Positions 36,678 to 45,700 of a stretch of DNA of 64,000 nt are shown piece by piece. Positions within the stretch are counted from its first letter, which is position 1; every line of letters starts with the position of its first letter. The DNA comes from an uncultured Opitutia bacterium (GTDB taxonomy: Bacteria; Verrucomicrobiota; Verrucomicrobiia; Opitutales; Opitutaceae). The notes below the pieces were generated by a model that was given only the letters and a program-made list of their open reading frames with translations, ran no database searches and was not told where the DNA came from. A program made the position numbers and the translations under genes. The stretch spans positions 62,001-126,000 of the forward strand of contig CAIRCN010000042.1 of the NCBI GenBank assembly GCA_903877135.1. Direction: 5' to 3'.

Positions 36678-38732
36678 ATGGCAAACGATGTTGTGAGACG
36701 CGGCTCGCCGCCGACCTCGGTCGGTTTCGCGTGGTTCCGGCCTTGGGTCGGTGCCGTCATAATCGTCGTCGCGGCGCTGGTGGCGTATCACGCCGTGCCC
36801 AGCCTGCCGTTCGTGTTCGATGACGCAGGGGCGGTGTCCCAAAACGAAACGATCTGCCGTCTCTGGCCGTTGAGCGAGGTTCTGACTCCGCCGGCCGACG
36901 GCACCGCGTCGAGCGGGCGTCCGCTGGTCAACCTCACTCTGGCCATCAACTATGCGATCAGCGGCGAGGCGCCGTGGAGCTATCATCTGCTCAACCTGCT
37001 GATTCACTTCGCCGCCGCACTGACGCTGTTCGGTTTGCTGCGGCGAACGCTCGGCCACGCCACGCCGGAGGCGGGCGTCGGCACCGCTGGACCGCTGGCG
37101 TTTTGCATCGCCCTGCTGTGGACCGTACATCCGCTGCAAACGGAAACGGTGACATGCGTGGCCCAACGCACTGAGTCGCTGATGGGCCTGTGTTACCTGC
37201 TGACGCTTTACGCCTTCAGCCGCAGTGCGGATTCGGGCTGGCCGCGCAGCTGGCTCACGGTTTCCGTCGCGGCTTGCCTGCTGGGCATGGCGGCCAAGGA
37301 AGCGATGGTGACCGCGCCGGTCGCAGTGTTGCTCTACGATCGGACGTTTGTGGCAGGGTCGTTTGGCGAAGCGTGGCGCCGTCGGCAGCTTTACTACCTC
37401 GTGCTGGCCGTCACGTGGCTGCTGCTCGCGTGGCTGGTGTTGCGCAGCGGCGGCTCACGCGGCGCCGCCGCGGGGCTGGGTCTCGGCGTGAGCAGTTGGA
37501 GCTACGCCCTCACCCAATGCCGGGCGATTGCCCTCTACCTCAAGCTCGCGGTCTGGCCGCACCCCTTGGTGGCCGATTACGGCACCGGGCTCGCCGGCAG
37601 CCTGACGGAGGTATGGCCGCAGGCGGCGCTCGTGCTGGCGCTGCTCGGTGCGACCGCGTGGGCCCTCGTGCGCCGGCCGGCGGTGGGATTTCTCGGCGGC
37701 TGTTTTTTTCTGATGCTCGCGCCCAGCTCGAGCGTGGTGCCGCTGGTGGCGCAGACGATCGCTGAGCACCGGATGTATCTGCCGCTCGCCTCCGTGCTGG
37801 TCTTCGGAGTTTGCGCGCTCAGTCGCATCCTCACAGGAGCCGGACTGACGGTCGCCGCGCTGCTGCTGGCGGTCGCCGGCACGGCGCTGACCATCCGGCG
37901 CAACGAAGTTTATCGCAGCGAACTCGCCCTCTGGGCCGACACCGTTGCGAAATTTCCCGCCAATCCCCGCGCCCACTACAACCTCGGTTTCGCTCTCGCC
38001 CGCGCGGGGCGGATGGCCGAGGCGAAGCCGGAATATGAAGCCGCCATCCGGCTAAAACCGGACTATGCCGAGGCCCACAACAATCTCGCCAACGCCCTGG
38101 CGCAGTCCGGTCGCGACGCGGAGGCCCGGGCACACTACGAGGCGGCACTGCGGGCCGATTCGCATTATGCCGATGCCCACTATAATCTGGCGGATGCCCT
38201 GCTGGCCGCTGGGGAACCGGGGCCCGCCGCGCGGCACTACGCCGACGCGCTACGGCTGCGGCCCAAGGACGCCCGGGCCGAAGCCGGGCTGGCCCAGGCC
38301 CTGGGCGCAAGCGGACGGGCGGATGCAGCGTTGCCGCACTACGTCGCGGCCCTGCGCCTAGGTTTGGTGTCGCCTGAACTGCGCTACAACTACGGCTGCG
38401 CCCTCTTCGTAGCCGGGCAGCTGCCGGAAGCGATCGCGCAGCTCGCCGCCTCGATTCAGGCGCAGCCGGCCTTCGCCGCCGCCCAGCACAATCTCGCGCT
38501 GGCCTTGGCGAACAGCGGGCGGCCGGCGGAATCCGTGCCGCACTACGAGGAGGCACTCCGGCTCCTGCCGCAATCGGCCGAGGCGCATGGTAACCTGGCT
38601 CGCGCGCTGGAACAGTTGGGCCGCATCGACGAAGCGATCCGGCATGACGAAACGGCGCTGCAGCTACAGCCGAATTTCGCCGAGGCGCGCGCCCATCTTG
38701 CCCGACTGCGGGCGCTGGCGTCGCGGCGATAA
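36678..38732 (+). CDS. TMTC-like membrane protein with C-terminal TPRs, copy 4 of 5
   Basis: 684 residues from ATG 36678, the longest copy and 4 bases after copy 3. The frame is open 228 bases further upstream inside copy 3, which is not used. First loop LPFVFDDAGAVSQNETICRL; VHPLQTETVTCVAQRTESLM; AAKEAMVTAPVAVLLYDRTF; WPHPLVADYGTGLAGSLTEV; APSSSVVPLVAQTIAEHRMY, in which the otherwise constant SSSF has become SSSV. There are about seven TPRs plus a partial one; several units are degenerate (DARAEAGLAQALGASGRADA, SPELRYNYGCALFVAGQLPE). It is the most divergent copy and separate from both the 1/5 and 2/3 pairs. Confidence 0.75.
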   Translation: MANDVVRRGSPPTSVGFAWFRPWVGAVIIVVAALVAYHAVPSLPFVFDDAGAVSQNETICRLWPLSEVLTPPADGTASSGRPLVNLTLAINYAISGEAPWSYHLLNLLIHFAAALTLFGLLRRTLGHATPEAGVGTAGPLAFCIALLWTVHPLQTETVTCVAQRTESLMGLCYLLTLYAFSRSADSGWPRSWLTVSVAACLLGMAAKEAMVTAPVAVLLYDRTFVAGSFGEAWRRRQLYYLVLAVTWLLLAWLVLRSGGSRGAAAGLGLGVSSWSYALTQCRAIALYLKLAVWPHPLVADYGTGLAGSLTEVWPQAALVLALLGATAWALVRRPAVGFLGGCFFLMLAPSSSVVPLVAQTIAEHRMYLPLASVLVFGVCALSRILTGAGLTVAALLLAVAGTALTIRRNEVYRSELALWADTVAKFPANPRAHYNLGFALARAGRMAEAKPEYEAAIRLKPDYAEAHNNLANALAQSGRDAEARAHYEAALRADSHYADAHYNLADALLAAGEPGPAARHYADALRLRPKDARAEAGLAQALGASGRADAALPHYVAALRLGLVSPELRYNYGCALFVAGQLPEAIAQLAASIQAQPAFAAAQHNLALALANSGRPAESVPHYEEALRLLPQSAEAHGNLARALEQLGRIDEAIRHDETALQLQPNFAEARAHLARLRALASRR

Positions 38733-38776
38733 TCCGGTTTCCCATTTGACCGGAAACGCGCTTTGTATCGCACGCG

Positions 38777-40786
38777 ATGAACCCGCCCCCACCCGCAACG
38801 CCCTCCCGGTGCTGGCCCACTTTGGCCTGCGCCTCGGTGCTCGTGGCGACGGTGTGCGCGATCTACGCCAATATCCTCAGCGTTCCCTTTCTCTTCGACG
38901 ACGGGCCTGCTATCCTGCGCAACCCGACGATTCGCTCGCTGTGGCCGTTGTGCGAGACGCTGAGCCCGCCATTGAGCGGAGCCGGCGTGACGGGACGTCC
39001 GCTCGTGAATCTTTCGCTTGCCGTCAACTACGCCTTGGGTGGGCTCGACGTGCGCGGCTACCACGCCATGAACGTGGCGCTGCACGCCCTCGCCGTGCTC
39101 GCGCTGTGGGGTGTGCTACGGCGGACCCTGCGGCGGCTGCCCGGCCTTGTCGCCGACGCGGAACCGCTGGCGGGAGGCATCGCACTCCTGTGGGCCGTGC
39201 ACCCACTGCTGACCGAGTCGGTCGTGTGCGTCGTCCAGCGCAACGAGATCCTCGGCGGGCTGTTCTACCTGCTGACGCTGTATGGTTTCATCCGCTCGGT
39301 GGAGAGCGGCGTCGCTACGCTCCGCTGGCAGAGCGCGGTCGTGGCGGCGTGTTTGCTGGGCATGGCAAGCAAAGAAACCGTCGCGACGGCGCCGCTCCTC
39401 GTGCTGCTTTACGACCGGACGTTTGCCGCTGGCACGTTCGCCGCGGCGTGGCGACAGCGGAAGGGCTTCTACCTCGCGCTCGCGGCCACTTGGCTGCTGC
39501 TCGTGTGGCTGATGTCGGGCAGCCACCAGCGGGACGGCATCGTCGGCTTCGGTTTGGGCATGAGTTCATGGGACTACCTCCTGACGCAGTGCCAGGCGCT
39601 CATGACTTATTTGAAGCTCTCGTTTTGGCCCCATCCGCTGATCGTGGACTACGGCACCGCGGTGAGCCGGCTCAGCGACGTTTGGTGGCGCGGGCCGATC
39701 GTGCTGGCGCTGCTGGGTGGCACGGGCTGGGCGTTGTGGCGCCGGCCGGTCTGGGGTTTTGTCGGGGCGTGGTTTTTCGCGATTCTCGCGCCAAGTTCCA
39801 GCTTCGTGCCGCTGACGACACAGACGATCGCTGAGCATCGGATGTATCTGCCGCTGATCGCGGTGCTGGTTCTGACCGCGGTGGCGTTGCACCGGCTGGC
39901 GGGACGGCGCAGTTTGATCGTCTGCGCAGTGCTGGCGGCTGGCCTCGGTTTTGCGACGGTCCAGCGCAACCTCGATTACGGGAGCGAGCTGACACTCTGG
40001 AGTAATCTAGTCGGTCAACAGCCGGAAAATGCCCGGGCACAGGCCAGCCTCGGCTACTATTTCGCCCGCCATGAGCAATGGGCCGAAGCGGCGGCGCATT
40101 ACGCCAAAGCCGTGCGCCTCGTGCCCGGTTACGCCGATGCGCACAACGATCTCGGCCACGTCCTCACCCGGTTGGGCCGACCCGCCGAAGCCCTGGCTCA
40201 CTACGAAACGGCACAACAGTTGAAACCCAACGACCCGGTGATCAGTGCCAGTTGCGGCCAGGCACTGCTCGGCGCGGGCCGGCCCGCTGAAGCCATCGCG
40301 CGTTTCGAGGTGGCACTGCGCGTCCAGCCCGGCCTGACCGAGGCTCGCGTCGGTTTGGGGCGGGTGCTCGCCGTGCTCAACCGGCGGTCCGATGCTGTCG
40401 TCCAATTTCGCGAAGGGTTGCGGCAGGATCCAGCGAGCGTGGCGTTGCACGCCAATCTGGCCGATGCGTTGTTCGATTTGGGGCAATTGGCAGGGGCCGC
40501 CGTAGAGTATGGCCGGGTGCTGGCACTTCAGCCGGATTTGGCAGACGCGCGCCACAACCTGGCGCTGACCTTGGTCCGGCTGGGCCGGCCGGCGGAGGCG
40601 ATTCCGCTCTATAAACAGGTGCTGCGGCAACTACCCCGCTCGGCGCAGGCGCATCTGAACTACGCCCTAGCCTTGGAGCAAACGGGCAAGGTAGCCGAGG
40701 CCATCGCCCAGGACGAGGAAGCCCTACAACTCAATCCGGAGCTGAACGCTGCGCGGGAACAGTTGGAACGGCTCCGGGAAAAATAA
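38777..40786 (+). CDS. TMTC-like membrane protein with C-terminal TPRs, copy 5 of 5
   Basis: 669 residues, 44 bases after copy 4, so it may have its own ribosome entry or promoter. First loop VPFLFDDGPAILRNPTIRSL; VHPLLTESVVCVVQRNEILG; ASKETVATAPLLVLLYDRTF; WPHPLIVDYGTAVSRLSD; APSSSFVPLTTQTIAEHRMY. It is by far closest to copy 1, with GYHAMNVALHAL and MSSWDYLLTQC shared. A 38-base stretch is identical at DNA level (31773-31810 and 39632-39669). About seven TPRs plus a partial one follow, with Asn/Asp-rich turns. The gene ends 36 bases before the 3' end of the group II intron on the other strand. Confidence 0.75.
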   Translation: MNPPPPATPSRCWPTLACASVLVATVCAIYANILSVPFLFDDGPAILRNPTIRSLWPLCETLSPPLSGAGVTGRPLVNLSLAVNYALGGLDVRGYHAMNVALHALAVLALWGVLRRTLRRLPGLVADAEPLAGGIALLWAVHPLLTESVVCVVQRNEILGGLFYLLTLYGFIRSVESGVATLRWQSAVVAACLLGMASKETVATAPLLVLLYDRTFAAGTFAAAWRQRKGFYLALAATWLLLVWLMSGSHQRDGIVGFGLGMSSWDYLLTQCQALMTYLKLSFWPHPLIVDYGTAVSRLSDVWWRGPIVLALLGGTGWALWRRPVWGFVGAWFFAILAPSSSFVPLTTQTIAEHRMYLPLIAVLVLTAVALHRLAGRRSLIVCAVLAAGLGFATVQRNLDYGSELTLWSNLVGQQPENARAQASLGYYFARHEQWAEAAAHYAKAVRLVPGYADAHNDLGHVLTRLGRPAEALAHYETAQQLKPNDPVISASCGQALLGAGRPAEAIARFEVALRVQPGLTEARVGLGRVLAVLNRRSDAVVQFREGLRQDPASVALHANLADALFDLGQLAGAAVEYGRVLALQPDLADARHNLALTLVRLGRPAEAIPLYKQVLRQLPRSAQAHLNYALALEQTGKVAEAIAQDEEALQLNPELNAAREQLERLREK

Positions 40787-40859
40787 AAATTCCTGCGTCT
40801 GCCGAGAGTGGACCACCAGTGATCGAGTAGCTGGGGAGGTTGCCCTCCCCGGCTCTCAC

Positions 40860-40893
40860 ACCACCGGACGTACGGTTCACGTATCGCGGCGGT
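40860..40893 (-). ncRNA. Group II intron domain V
   Basis: On the minus strand the 34 bases fold as a hairpin: ACCGCCG pairs with CGGUGGU, then a bulge, then UACG paired with CGUA around a UGAA tetraloop-like cap. The CGC within the lower 5' strand would be the catalytic triad, the form known for class C introns (AGC in other classes). The ORF stop codon at 40877-40879 lies inside this element, so the reverse transcriptase reading frame overlaps domain V by about 17 bases. Confidence 0.75.
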
Positions 40894-42319
40894 TCCGAAG
40901 AGGTTGATTGGTTGGGGAGAGAAGCAGATCGGACAGACTGAGCAAGCCGAGGGCCTCAAGGGTGGCCTTGGGATAGGCGTGGTTCAGGTGAGAGGCGCCG
41001 CTGTTGAACCAGCCACCGCGACCATTGCTCGCGCTCTTGCGAGCGCGATTCCTGTCGAGGCCCAGAGCGCAGAGGCGCTTGAACCGCGTCGCCGGCCGCT
41101 TCCACTGGCGCCAGATGATACCGCGCAAGCGGCGTCTCACCCAACCATCCAGTGCTTCCGCAAAGCCCTTGGTCTGGCTCAGTCGGAAGTAGTTCATCCA
41201 TCCGCGCAGGAGAGGATTCAGCGTTTCGCGGATGAACCGCGCCACGTTTCGGCCCCGTCCTTCGCGGAAGCGCTCCTTCAGCTTCTCGCGCATCTTCCGG
41301 CAGGTCTTTTCCGGCACCCGGATCTTCGGCTCCTTGTGCATGGTGAAGCTGTAGCCAAGGAAGATCCGGGCCCACGGTCGATCGACCGCACTCTTGTCCC
41401 GGTTCACCTTCAGTTTCAGCTTTCCCTCGAGGAAACCGGTGATCGAGGCCATGACCCGTTCCCCGCCCTGCTGACTGCCGACGTAGATGTTGCAGTCGTC
41501 GGCATAGCGGCAGAACGAGTGCCCTCGTTTCTCCAGCTCCTTGTCGAGGTCATCCAGCATGATGTTGGAGAGCAGCGGCGACAGGGGCCCGCCTTGCGGC
41601 GTGCCCTTTGCTGTCGGGTGCGCCAACCCTCCGATCATCACCCCGGCGTTCAGGAACGAGCGGATGAGTTTGATCATCCGCAGGTCCTTAACTTTCCGTC
41701 GCACCCTGGCCATCAGCAGGTCGTGGTTCACCTCGTCGAAGAAACTCGCGAGGTCGAAGTCCACCACCCACCGCTTCCCGGCCTCCTGATAACCCTGCGC
41801 CGCGAGCACCGCCTGATGCGCGCTGCGTCCGGGCCTGAACCCGTAACTGTGGCTGGAGAAGTCCGGCTCAAACAGCGGGGACAGCACTTGCAGCGCCGCC
41901 TGCTGGATCAGCCGATCCTGCACCGTCGGCACCCCTAATTTGCGGGTGCCTCCGTTTGCCTTTGGTATCTCGACGCGCCGCGCCGGCTGCGGTCGGTAGG
42001 TCCCGGCCAGCAATTGCGCCTTGATCTTTTCCCATTCCCGGCGGATGCGCTCGGCGGACTGTTCGATGGCCAACCCGTCGACGCCTGCCGCCCCCTTGTT
42101 TCCCTTAACCTGCCTCCAAGCGGCATTCATGTTGCCGTTTTCGATCATTCTTTCGATCAGTCCCTCTCCTTGCCCGGTGCAGTGACTTTCGCCCGATGCT
42201 GCGCTTGATGCACCCCTCGCACCTTCCCCGACATTCCGGTCGGTTCCAGCGGGATGGGCGGGGCGATTGTGGTCGCCCCCTTCGGCTTCCTCACGCGGGT
42301 TCATTGGCTCGGTTTCCAC
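40877..42319 (-). CDS. ltrA: Group II intron reverse transcriptase / maturase
   Basis: 480 residues. Reverse transcriptase blocks: NKGAAGVDGLAIEQSAERIR, RRVEIPKANGGTRKLGVPTV and DRLIQQA, SSHSYGFRPGRSAHQAV, VVDFDLASFFDEVNHDLLMA, KGTPQGGPLSPLLSNIMLDD, and the catalytic RYADDCNIYVGS. The maturase (X) domain of GIIM type follows (FREGRGRNVARFIRETLNPL and LRGWMNYFRLSQTKGF). No HNH endonuclease domain is found. The first 50 residues are rich in Gly, Glu and Ser and may not be translated if a later start is used (a Met occurs before IENGNMNAA). The protein should promote splicing and retrotransposition. All catalytic motifs are intact, so the intron may be active. Confidence 0.93.
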   Translation of the reverse strand: METEPMNPREEAEGGDHNRPAHPAGTDRNVGEGARGASSAASGESHCTGQGEGLIERMIENGNMNAAWRQVKGNKGAAGVDGLAIEQSAERIRREWEKIKAQLLAGTYRPQPARRVEIPKANGGTRKLGVPTVQDRLIQQAALQVLSPLFEPDFSSHSYGFRPGRSAHQAVLAAQGYQEAGKRWVVDFDLASFFDEVNHDLLMARVRRKVKDLRMIKLIRSFLNAGVMIGGLAHPTAKGTPQGGPLSPLLSNIMLDDLDKELEKRGHSFCRYADDCNIYVGSQQGGERVMASITGFLEGKLKLKVNRDKSAVDRPWARIFLGYSFTMHKEPKIRVPEKTCRKMREKLKERFREGRGRNVARFIRETLNPLLRGWMNYFRLSQTKGFAEALDGWVRRRLRGIIWRQWKRPATRFKRLCALGLDRNRARKSASNGRGGWFNSGASHLNHAYPKATLEALGLLSLSDLLLSPTNQPLRNRRDT

Positions 42320-42739
42320 CGTCCTTCTTCGGTTCGGCCCTTCACCCCGAATCGAGCGGAGCTACTATGGCCTCGGCTGACTCCTGCCGCCGCTTCCGCC
42401 CGCCTTCCGGCGGTCGTAGCCCTCGCGGACGCGACGACAGGCCTCCCCGGGTAATGCGCACCTGCTTTCGCGCCTATGCCTGTCGCATCTACGTCCGCAC
42501 CTTCCGAACAGAGTTTGGACTTTGGAGATAGTGGGCTCCTCATCCGGTGCGTCCGCCTCGTATGCGCTTCCTGTTTGTCAGGCCAGCGTTTTGCCTTGGG
42601 CTTCCTTCCCACGAGAGCCTCGCGGCTCCGCAGTTGCCCTTCGGCTAACCCTTCCCTCTGTCGGGCGGGTAACAGACTTTCACTTCGTATTATCTCGGTG
42701 ATCACAGTCAAGCAGGAGCGCCCTGCCGGGCGCACCACG

Positions 42740-42770
42740 AAAAAGGCGGCTGCGTTACCGCAGCCGCCTT
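42740..42770 (-). terminator. Rho-independent terminator of the TonB receptor gene; intron target
   Basis: A perfect 12-base-pair stem (AAGGCGGCTGCG at 42743-42754 with CGCAGCCGCCTT at 42759-42770), a 4-base loop and, on the minus strand, a T5 run. It stands 24 bases after the stop of the TonB-dependent receptor gene and directly ahead of the intron start at 42735. It is the best terminator in the window. Confidence 0.9.
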
Positions 42771-42793
42771 GGTGAATCGGAGGAATCCGGCGA

Positions 42794-45700
42794 TCAGAAC
42801 CGCACGCGGACACCGATCTGGGCCTGCCAGCGGGAGACCGGCTGGTCGTTGACCGTAACTGGCACGGTGTTCAGCGTGGTGCTGTTGAACGTGTAGTTCC
42901 ATTGGCCCAGGCCACCGTTGCCGGCGGCGTTGTAAGAAGCCCCGGCCACCGCGCGGTGGTAGGAGAACGGCACTTCGTCCTGAATGCCCCAGTTGTGATC
43001 GATGAGGTTCCAGAAGTTAAGCATGCTGAAATAGACCTCGCCCTTCAGGTTGCCCCAGATGGGGATCTGCTGGACGACCTTGAGATCGATCGTCTGCAAC
43101 CACGGCGACGTCTCGCTGTTGCGCGGCGCGTGCGAGCCGGCGTATTTGGCGAGAGTCGTGGAGTTGACGAACGCAAAGAAATTGTCGCGTTCGGTCGTGC
43201 TGGCCCAAGCGACCTTGGCATCGTTGGGGCCGGTAGGCACGTAGAACAGATCGGTGAACGTGTTGCCGTCGCCGTTGGCATCCCCATAGAACACCCAGGA
43301 ATAGACGTGGCCGGTGCGGCCACGATAGTCGGCGGCCAGGATGGTCTTGAAGTTCTTGAAGAATTCAAACTCGCGGGCCGCCGTGATCACGACGTTGTCC
43401 TTGAATTGCGTGTTGGAGGTGGCGGAGACATCCTCATTGGGATTGAAGGACGCGCGGGCGGTGTAATTGGAACTGGCCACCGAGGAGGTGACGGGGGCGA
43501 CCTCGTTGGCGGTGCTCCGGGTGTAGGCAGCCGACCAGCTCCAGTGATCCTTCATGGGGCGGACCAACTGCAGGGTCAGGCCATTGCCGTCGCCTTTCCG
43601 CGAGTTCGTCAGATAGTAAACGTCGGCAAATGCGGACACCCGGCGCTTGCCCTGGGTCGCGCCACTGCTGCCACTCGTGGGGGCACCGGCGTAACGGATA
43701 CGGCCGTCTGGCATGGTGGTGGGCCCGCTGCTCGCTAGGGCGTAGTTCAAGAACTCGTAATTGATGCTCTGATAAGCCTGGAGAGCATAATAATCGGCCG
43801 TGAAGGTGATGTCGCCAAAGGGCAGCTTGTGATCCACTGCCAGGTTCGCCTTCCACATGCTGGGCTGCCGGAAGGTCGGGTCGGTGATGTTGATGGCGGG
43901 CGCGGGCGGACTTCCGGCGGGAGGAACCTGGGTGTTCACGTTGCCATTGAATGTGTAGCCCGGGATGCCGGTCGAGGTAAACACACCGACCGCGCCGGTC
44001 GCGCCGGCGTTGGAGTAGGCGTTGGAAATCCAGACCGCCGGATTCTTGCCCTGGAAGAGACCGAGACCACCTCGAAGTTGGGTCTTGCGCTCGGTTTGAA
44101 ACTCATAGGTAAAACCAAGGCGAGGGGCAATTTGGGAGTTGCCCGTGTTGGTGGTGTTATTGGCCGTGACCGCGTGGCCCTCATCGGTGAAGAAGCCCGC
44201 GGTAGAGAACCCTGCGGCCACCGGGGGCGCTTGCGGAACCTTGGGATAGTCCATCCGCAGACCGGCGAGGAGCGTCAGTTGCTGATTGGGTTTCCAGGAG
44301 TCCTGAACATAGTAGGCGATGGCATCGTATTCCCAACGGGCCACGGCATCGTTGATGGTGAAGCCCGTGTTGGCTTTTTGCATGGTGAAACCAGTGACCG
44401 GAGTGCCGGCCTGCCATGCCGCAACAGTGGGCATGATGTAATAGCCATCCGTGTATTGCACGAAGGCGTTGTTGTATTTCGTGATGATGTCTTCAGCACC
44501 AACCGTGATGGTATGGTCACCAACGGAATATTCCCCGGACAACTTGGCCTGCGTTTCCCGAGTGTTGATGGCGTTGAGCTGACGAGAGGACTCGGTGCCC
44601 AGATAAATGACGCCGTTGGTGATCGCAGCGCCCGTGTCGAGCCGGGTGCCGTTGATACCCTGAATCTGGACCTGCGGGAACGGTGTTCCGTTGTTAGTTG
44701 GAGAACCATTATAGGTTGTATAGGCATATGTGGCCTCCGTGCGGAAGTCAGGAGTCCACTGGCTGTTGAACTGGCCGGCATAGCTCTTGGTGATGTAGGG
44801 CTGGGCATACCAGTAGTTGCTCAGCGACGTGGTGGTAGCGCCGGTGTAATTGGCGAAGGCCACGGTCTGGCCCTCGTTATTGCGGTAAGTGAAAGAGGCG
44901 CGGTGCTTGTCCGAAATGTTCCAGTCAACCTTGGCGATCTTGGTCTTCTGCTTGGAGATATTTAGACCCGCAGTGAGACCGCCTGGGTCGTAACCGAGGG
45001 CCTTGGATTGCGCGATAACGGCGGCAAGATCGGCGGCGTTCGGGATGAAGTTGGCCTGGGGCGCAACCGTCGAGCGCTCGAAGTTGTCGTAATCAAGGAA
45101 GAAGAAGAGCCGGTCCTTGAGGAGAGGGCCGCCAAAGGTGAAGCCGTAAGTCCGCTCGGCGAAGGGTTCATGGGCCCCAGTGACGGGGTTTTTCCCTCGG
45201 AGCGAGGTGCTCGTCTTCTCGAAGTAAGCACTGCCATGGAAGTCGTTCGTGCCGGACTTGACGACGGCGTTCAGATAGGCACCGGTGGCGCCGCCGAAGC
45301 GGACAGAATAGGGCTGGAGTTCGACGTTCAGCGTCTGGATGGCCTCGAGCGGGATGGGGCTGCGCAGCGAAGAGAAGCCGTTGCTGTTCAAACCGAACTG
45401 GTCGACCGCCTGCACGCCATCAACCGTGAAGGAGTTAAAGCGGAAGTTCTGGCCCTGGGCGCTGAGCTGGCCGCCCTGGTCGAGCGAAGTCATCTGGAGT
45501 CGGGAGTCGAGCAAGGCGATGTCCTGGATGTTGCGGCGGACCGTGGCGACAGTCTCGATTTGCCGATCAGTGATACTGCTGCCGGTCCCCATTTTGCCCA
45601 CGCCGAAGATGGCGTCGCGGCTGGCGCTGACACTCATCGCCTCCAGCTTGACGACCTCGGTGGAGAGCGTGGCATTGACCACGGCAGCGGCACCCAGATC

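Larger units (their letters stand above)
40822..42735 (-). mobile_element. Group II intron, probably class C, with both ends identifiable
   Basis: About 1914 bases on the minus strand. The 5' end is GTGCGCCCGGCAGGGCG beginning at 42735, which fits the group II GUGYG start. The 3' end is CTACTCGAT ending at 40822, directly after a domain-VI-like stem (GGGGAGG/CCTCCCC). Domain V lies at 40860-40893, and an intron-encoded reverse transcriptase occupies 40877-42319. The 416 bases between 5' end and ORF should hold domains I-IV. Insertion is 5 bases downstream of the T-run of a perfect rho-independent terminator (42740-42770), the target preference of class C introns, which use terminators in place of long base-pairing. 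No endonuclease domain is present, as expected for class C. Confidence 0.85.

Noticed and set aside
30927-40786. Regularly repeated sequence in the TPR genes considered as a CRISPR-like array
   Set aside because: Repeats are codon-level TPR units of about 102 bases inside open reading frames, without constant repeat and unique spacer structure.
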